64,000 nt of DNA from Winogradskyella sp. KYW1333 (GTDB lineage Bacteria > Bacteroidota > Bacteroidia > Flavobacteriales > Flavobacteriaceae), in assembly GCF_003335675.1 (NCBI RefSeq), contig NZ_QPHL01000013.1:149055-213054 (forward strand). The letters are read 5' to 3'. The translations under genes were made by a program, and so were the position numbers. Position 1 is the first letter of the stretch, and every line of letters begins with the position of its first letter. This document shows positions 60,123 through 64,000 of this stretch, in pieces. The notes beneath the pieces are model-generated. The model saw nothing but the letters and a program-made list of their open reading frames with translations, did no database searches and was not told the DNA's origin.

Positions 60123-61360
60123 AAAAACTATGCACCATTTTAGTTGCCCTATTAATCACTGCTACAACCTTTGCACAAGCCCCTGAGAAGATGAGCTATC
60201 AAGCAGTGGTTAGAGATGCATCAGGAGCCTTAGTAAGTGAACAAGTAGTTGGTATGAGAATACAAATTAAACAAGGCTCTGAATTTGGAGCCTCAGTTTA
60301 CGTAGAAACCCAAACGCCAACAACTAACGCAAATGGGTTAGTAACTTTAGAGATAGGAACAGGAACTGTAATTACAGGATCATTTAATAGTATTGAATGG
60401 GACAACGGTCCATATTTTATAGAAACAGAAACCGACCCTACAGGAGGGAGTAATTACAGTATAATAGGCAACAGTCAATTACTGAGTGTTCCTTATGCCT
60501 TGTATGCCAAGAATAGTGGCAACAGCACACCAACAACGCATAATTTAGAAGCCGTACTTTCAGAAAACAACTCCGCCAACAACCAACAGATAAAAGATTT
60601 ACAAGATCCAACAGAGGCTCAAGATGCCGTGACTTTATCTGTTTTATTGGAAAAAATAGCAGAGCTTCAAGATCAAATTGTTAATGCACAGATAGGCTCA
60701 ATAACAGACGTTGACGGCAACACATACGGTTATCTTACCTACGGCGGCCAAGTTTGGACCGTAGAAAACGCCGAGATGGTAACCTATAGAGATGGCACGC
60801 CTATTCCAGAAGTTACTGATAATGCAGAATGGGAAAGTCTTACCACAGGAGCTTGGAGCTATTATGACAACGACCCCACAAAGCCAAGGCTTTATAACTG
60901 GTATGCCGTGATGGGTATTCACGATGTAGCTTCATTGACAGATGCATCATTAAGAAAAGAATTTGCACCAGAGGGCTGGCACGTACCATCAGATGCCGAG
61001 TGGACAACGCTTGAAGAACACCTCATAGCCAACGGCTATAATTATGATGGCACCACCACAGGAAACAAAATAGCCAAGTCGATGGCATCTACTACAGGAT
61101 GGAACAGCTCAACAAATGAAGGAGCAATAGGCAACGACCAAAGTTTAAACAACGGTAGTGTCTTTAACGCCTTCCCTGAGGGTTACCGTTACAACAATGG
61201 TGCGTCCAACTCTGAGGGTTACGATGCATTCTTTTGGAGTTCCACTGAGAACAATACAATTAACGCATGGGTCCGCATCCTGTACGTCAATGACAGTAAC
61301 TTATACAGGAACAACTACCTCAAGCAAAGCGGCTTTTCAGTGCGTTTTGTGAGGGATTAA
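60119..61360 (+). CDS. Exported FISUMP-domain protein
   Basis: 413 residues; signal peptide ending TTFAQ. N-terminal domain as in 56476 (MSYQAVVRDASGALVSEQVV, YVETQTPTTNANGLVTLEIG, SQLLSVPYALYAK). A linker with helix (DLQDPTEAQDAVTLSVLLEK) follows. The C-terminal FISUMP domain has TYGGQVWTVENAEMVTYRDG, YNWYAVMGIHD, PEGWHVPSDAEWTTLEEHL and a final SVRFVRD. FISUMP is a Bacteroidota extracellular module of unknown role. Base composition here looks richer in C than neighbouring core genes, compatible with acquisition or lineage expansion. Confidence 0.88.
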   Translation: MKKLCTILVALLITATTFAQAPEKMSYQAVVRDASGALVSEQVVGMRIQIKQGSEFGASVYVETQTPTTNANGLVTLEIGTGTVITGSFNSIEWDNGPYFIETETDPTGGSNYSIIGNSQLLSVPYALYAKNSGNSTPTTHNLEAVLSENNSANNQQIKDLQDPTEAQDAVTLSVLLEKIAELQDQIVNAQIGSITDVDGNTYGYLTYGGQVWTVENAEMVTYRDGTPIPEVTDNAEWESLTTGAWSYYDNDPTKPRLYNWYAVMGIHDVASLTDASLRKEFAPEGWHVPSDAEWTTLEEHLIANGYNYDGTTTGNKIAKSMASTTGWNSSTNEGAIGNDQSLNNGSVFNAFPEGYRYNNGASNSEGYDAFFWSSTENNTINAWVRILYVNDSNLYRNNYLKQSGFSVRFVRD

Positions 61361-61384
61361 AAAACTTGACTCTTGACTCTTTAA

Positions 61385-61414
61385 GGGGCTGCCTTAAAAG
61401 CAGCCCCGTCTTTT
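61385..61414 (+). terminator. Intrinsic terminator after the FISUMP gene
   Basis: GGGGCTGC / GCAGCCCC perfect stem with a seven-base loop and a GTCTTTT tail. Confidence 0.88.
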
Positions 61415-61464
61415 ACAATCAGCGCCTTACGGCACACGTACTGTTAGAGCTTTTTAACAAATAA

Positions 61465-61500
61465 AATCATTAAAAAATGAAAAAACTACACACCATTTTA
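61465..61500 (+). repeat. Residual 3' tail of a T9SS gene before the Lcl-domain gene
   Basis: AAAATCATTAAAAAATGAAA at 61466 repeats the sequence around the T9SS-gene/FISUMP-gene junctions at 60107 and 63957. There it encodes the end of the sorting domain (KIIKK, stop); here no T9SS gene precedes it. A duplication scar. Confidence 0.75.
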
Positions 61501-62397
61501 GCAGTAATATTAATAACTGCAACAACCTTTGCCCAAGCCCCTGAGAAGATGAGTTACCAAGCTGTTGTAAGAGACAGTGGTGATGCATTAGTAACAAACC
61601 AAGCAGTAGGCATGCAAATAAGCATTTTGCAAACTACAGCAACAGGAATAGCAGTTTATGTAGAAACCCAAACACCAACCACTAACGCTAATGGTTTAGT
61701 GAGTATAGAAATAGGGATGGGTTCTGTGGTCTCAGGAGATTTCTCTGCGCTTGATTGGTCTGCTGGCCCTTATTTTATAAAAACAGAAATAGACCCAACA
61801 GGAGGTTCTGGTTATACCATAACAGGCACCAGTGAGTTGTTGAGTGTTCCTTATGCTTTGCATGCCAAAACTGCAGAAAGTGTGACTTCCACATGCGGGC
61901 TTGCAATTGGCGACACCCACCAGGGCGGCATTATCTTTTATTTAGACGCCTCGGGCTGTCATGGGTTGATAAGTGCGCCAAGTGATCAAAGCACGGGGAT
62001 TCAATGGTATAATGGTAGCAATATAAAAACTAATACGTTTGCTAATGGTATTGGTGGTGGTTTTGGAAATACTTACGGAATTATAGATGTACAAGGTTCC
62101 TGTGGTGGTCAGCCTCCAAATTGCTACGCAAGTGGCTTGTGTAGTGAATTAATTTTAGGAGGTAGATCAGATTGGTATTTACCTTCCATATATGAATTAA
62201 AATTACTGTATGAAAATATAGGACAAGGAAATGCACTAGGTTTAGGCAATATTGCGGGTTTAGCTGATGCTCTTTATTGGAGTTCTACTGAAAAATATGA
62301 TCTTTTTAGTCACTCTCTTGATGTTTTAAATGGCGGTACTATTTTAGGTAGAGGTAAGAACTTCGCCCTCTATGTTCGTGCTATTCGGGCTTTTTAG
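61477..62397 (+). CDS. Exported Lcl/DUF1566-domain protein
   Basis: 306 residues; signal peptide ending TTFAQ. N-terminal domain as in 60119, with EKMSYQAVVRDSGDALVTNQ and SELLSVPYALHAK. The C-terminal Lcl/DUF1566 domain has IGDTHQGGIIFYLDASGCHG, GGRSDWYLPSIYELKLLYEN and LYWSSTEKYD with a final VRAIRAF. Four Cys (GSCGGQPPNCYASGLCSE) may form disulphides. Immediately upstream of the GH64-like gene by 10 bp. Confidence 0.85.
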   Translation: MKKLHTILAVILITATTFAQAPEKMSYQAVVRDSGDALVTNQAVGMQISILQTTATGIAVYVETQTPTTNANGLVSIEIGMGSVVSGDFSALDWSAGPYFIKTEIDPTGGSGYTITGTSELLSVPYALHAKTAESVTSTCGLAIGDTHQGGIIFYLDASGCHGLISAPSDQSTGIQWYNGSNIKTNTFANGIGGGFGNTYGIIDVQGSCGGQPPNCYASGLCSELILGGRSDWYLPSIYELKLLYENIGQGNALGLGNIAGLADALYWSSTEKYDLFSHSLDVLNGGTILGRGKNFALYVRAIRAF

Positions 62398-62407
62398 TTA
62401 TTAAATT

Positions 62408-63973
62408 ATGAAAGAATTACTAAAAAATAACAATCAAATAAATACTAAAATTTTCCTTACAATACTACAATTATTTGTAATCGGCATAGTATCTGGACAA
62501 ACCACAATTCCTTATGAAGTAATTAATAACTCACCACATTTCTCAGATAATGAAATTTATATTGGCCTTGTGGGGCAAACCACTAGTTTGGGTCCAGTGT
62601 GGGTTGATTTCAATAATAACGCAATTGATAACCCTGCTTTAATACCAATAAACGACACTTATAACACTTTACATATAGAACCAGGCGATTGGGGGTATGC
62701 AGATATGTTCACGCCGTTAAGTGAAATAACCGATGGGACACTTCACATACCAGCAATTTTTGGATGCCGTATGTATATTTCGTTTGTTAATCCCATGTAT
62801 ATACATTTTTTTGATAGTGGCGGTTATACAGGTCCAGATCTACAAAACCCTGCAGATCCAAATAGTAATATTCGCTTTGAAATTATAGAGTTAACCTGGT
62901 CTTCGGCTGGTTTATGGACAAACACGACCCGTGTTGATGCTTATCAGTATCCAATGGGACTAGAAATATGGGGAACCCCTGAATCAAACAATGCATACAA
63001 AAAAGCAGGTGAATTAATTTCTCATGAAGAGATTATTAATTTATTTCAACAAGCGTTTCCTATTGGTGATGATTTTTATCCCTGCTACAGTGAAAATGAC
63101 TTGATAGGACCATCAAATCTGCCAGGTATTATCGAACAGCCATCAAAATTAGAAGAATTTAAGGAGGGTGGTGTTTCTGAATTTTATTTCCAAGATTATA
63201 TTGATGCAGTTTGGTCGTATTTTAAGGATAATGAATTGGCTGTGAGTATCCCTAACTGGGGGGTGTTTCGAGGTTACGTTGAAGAAGGTACCGATATTTT
63301 AAAAATGAGTAATGAAAATAATGTGGAAGCATGGATTAATGGTAAGCCAAATACTCAAGAAGTAATTGAAGCAAAAGGCAAATTAGCTGAAAATGTACTA
63401 GAAACCCCAAGTAATGATGCTGATCTTGTTTTTCAGGCACAATTTTGTGCTGCCATGAATAGAGGGGTTATTGATTACACAGTATCTTCAGGGGTATTAC
63501 AAGATTGGAGCAATGAGCTGTTTTTTTTCAATAACAACTTTACTCATAATCAATATGTCGCGTTTTTTCATCAAGAAAATATAGCTTATGATTCCAAGAC
63601 ATATGCCTTTGCTTATGATGATGTGTTTGACCATTCATCTACTTTACAAACTTCGATACCTGACCGTGCTAAAATAACAATTGGCGGGTTTAATGACAAC
63701 ACATTAAGTAATGAGGACTTATCAGAAAACTCGCTATTAACAATTACCTATCCCAACCCTGCAACAGATGTGGTTGTATTGGCATTAACAGATGCGAATT
63801 TAGTTGGTATGAGCTATGCCATGTATGATTTGCAAGGCAAAGTGGTTGCAAAAGGCTTAGTCACCCAAAATAACACACAAATAGGGATGCAACAATTGGC
63901 CCTTGGCACATACATTCTTAAAGTAAATCAAAACAATAAAGCATTAAAAACATTTAAAATCATTAAAAAATGA
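62408..63973 (+). CDS. GH64-like beta-1,3-glucanase with T9SS sorting domain
   Basis: 521 residues. Hydrophobic signal about 18-36 (LTILQLFVIGIVSGQ). Residues about 35-430 resemble glycoside hydrolase family 64 (thaumatin-like fold): NNSPHFSDNEIYIGLVGQ, LHIPAIFGCRMYISFVNPMY, NIRFEIIELTWSSAGLWTNT with Glu as a candidate catalytic residue, RVDAYQYPMGLEI, and later VIDYTVSSGVLQDWSNELFF. A type A sorting domain closes the protein (YPNPATDVVVLAL to LKTFKIIKK). GH64 enzymes release laminaripentaose from 1,3-glucan; laminarin use by marine bacteria would fit. Not embedded in a recognisable SusCD locus within the window. Confidence 0.78.
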   Translation: MKELLKNNNQINTKIFLTILQLFVIGIVSGQTTIPYEVINNSPHFSDNEIYIGLVGQTTSLGPVWVDFNNNAIDNPALIPINDTYNTLHIEPGDWGYADMFTPLSEITDGTLHIPAIFGCRMYISFVNPMYIHFFDSGGYTGPDLQNPADPNSNIRFEIIELTWSSAGLWTNTTRVDAYQYPMGLEIWGTPESNNAYKKAGELISHEEIINLFQQAFPIGDDFYPCYSENDLIGPSNLPGIIEQPSKLEEFKEGGVSEFYFQDYIDAVWSYFKDNELAVSIPNWGVFRGYVEEGTDILKMSNENNVEAWINGKPNTQEVIEAKGKLAENVLETPSNDADLVFQAQFCAAMNRGVIDYTVSSGVLQDWSNELFFFNNNFTHNQYVAFFHQENIAYDSKTYAFAYDDVFDHSSTLQTSIPDRAKITIGGFNDNTLSNEDLSENSLLTITYPNPATDVVVLALTDANLVGMSYAMYDLQGKVVAKGLVTQNNTQIGMQQLALGTYILKVNQNNKALKTFKIIKK

Positions 63974-64000
63974 AAAAACTGCACCCCATTTTAGTTGTTC
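63970..64000 (+). CDS. Start of another FISUMP/Lcl-type protein (cut by window end)
   Basis: The ATG at 63970 overlaps the GH64-like gene stop (AAATGA), exactly as at 60119. The visible ten codons (MKKLHPILVV) match the start of the 60119 and 61477 proteins (MKKLCTILVA, MKKLHTILAV), so it is a partial fourth member. Confidence 0.7.
   Translation, partial: MKKLHPILVV

Overview
The window comes from an AT-rich Bacteroidota genome, most likely a marine Flavobacteriaceae. Evidence: start-proximal promoters of the TTG/TTTG-N19-20-TAnnTTTG type, few Shine-Dalgarno sequences, type IX secretion (T9SS) C-terminal sorting domains, many small lipoproteins with Cys lipoboxes, and lineage-typical families (GSCFA, DUF5777, DUF6787, DUF6150-like, YceI). 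All functional calls were made by reading the sequence; no database search was run.

Layout. (1) 1-10.4 kb: an LRR protein, then an initiator tRNA-Met whose 3' end and hairpin terminator recur five times (1068, 6558, 7449, 8425, 10327). The copies divide the DNA into short gene modules: AraC regulator + cytochrome c/YceI/OB-fold/DUF5777 genes; an acetolactate-decarboxylase-like lipoprotein; two small ferredoxin-fold-like proteins; DinB-like and TPR-NTF2 genes. No integrase is visible. (2) 10.4-20.6 kb: a dense cluster of exported NTF2-like (SnoaL-like) and ABM-like (dimeric alpha/beta barrel) proteins with an AhpD-like protein, a DUF2892 membrane protein and an HxlR regulator. A related pair lies at 54.1-55.3 kb. 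(3) 20.8-38.1 kb: conserved core genes: era, der, TPM/LemA genes, a MerR regulator, an M23 peptidase, alaS, GSCFA, coaD, ddl, PASTA, rluD-like, yaaA, a UDG-like protein, a TspO-like protein, rhlE-like and VF530. A small membrane-protein gene between era and der is a decayed pseudogene. (4) 38.2-46.8 kb: tandem esterases, a frameshifted small membrane gene and a complete trpEGDCFBA operon on the minus strand, preceded by a Trp-Trp-Trp leader peptide and attenuator. (5) 46.8-54 kb: an envelope redox and repair cluster (TlpA-like, peroxiredoxin-like, two rhodaneses, DsbD-like, nitroreductase, msrB-msrA) and a six-EF-hand protein. (6) 55.5-64 kb: accessory surface proteins: short T9SS-sorted proteins alternating with FISUMP/Lcl-domain proteins, a GH64-like glucanase with a T9SS tail, and a zinc-ribbon lipoprotein flanked by tRNA/tmRNA-like direct repeats.

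How the parts may work together. The exported NTF2/ABM/AhpD set shares folds that bind or modify small hydrophobic molecules. Three of its transcription units carry related TCGA-centred motifs upstream, which suggests one regulon, possibly under the HxlR protein encoded inside the cluster (inference). The tRNA-linked repeats and the tRNA/tmRNA-like repeats around 57.4-59.5 kb point to gene acquisition at RNA-gene 3' ends.
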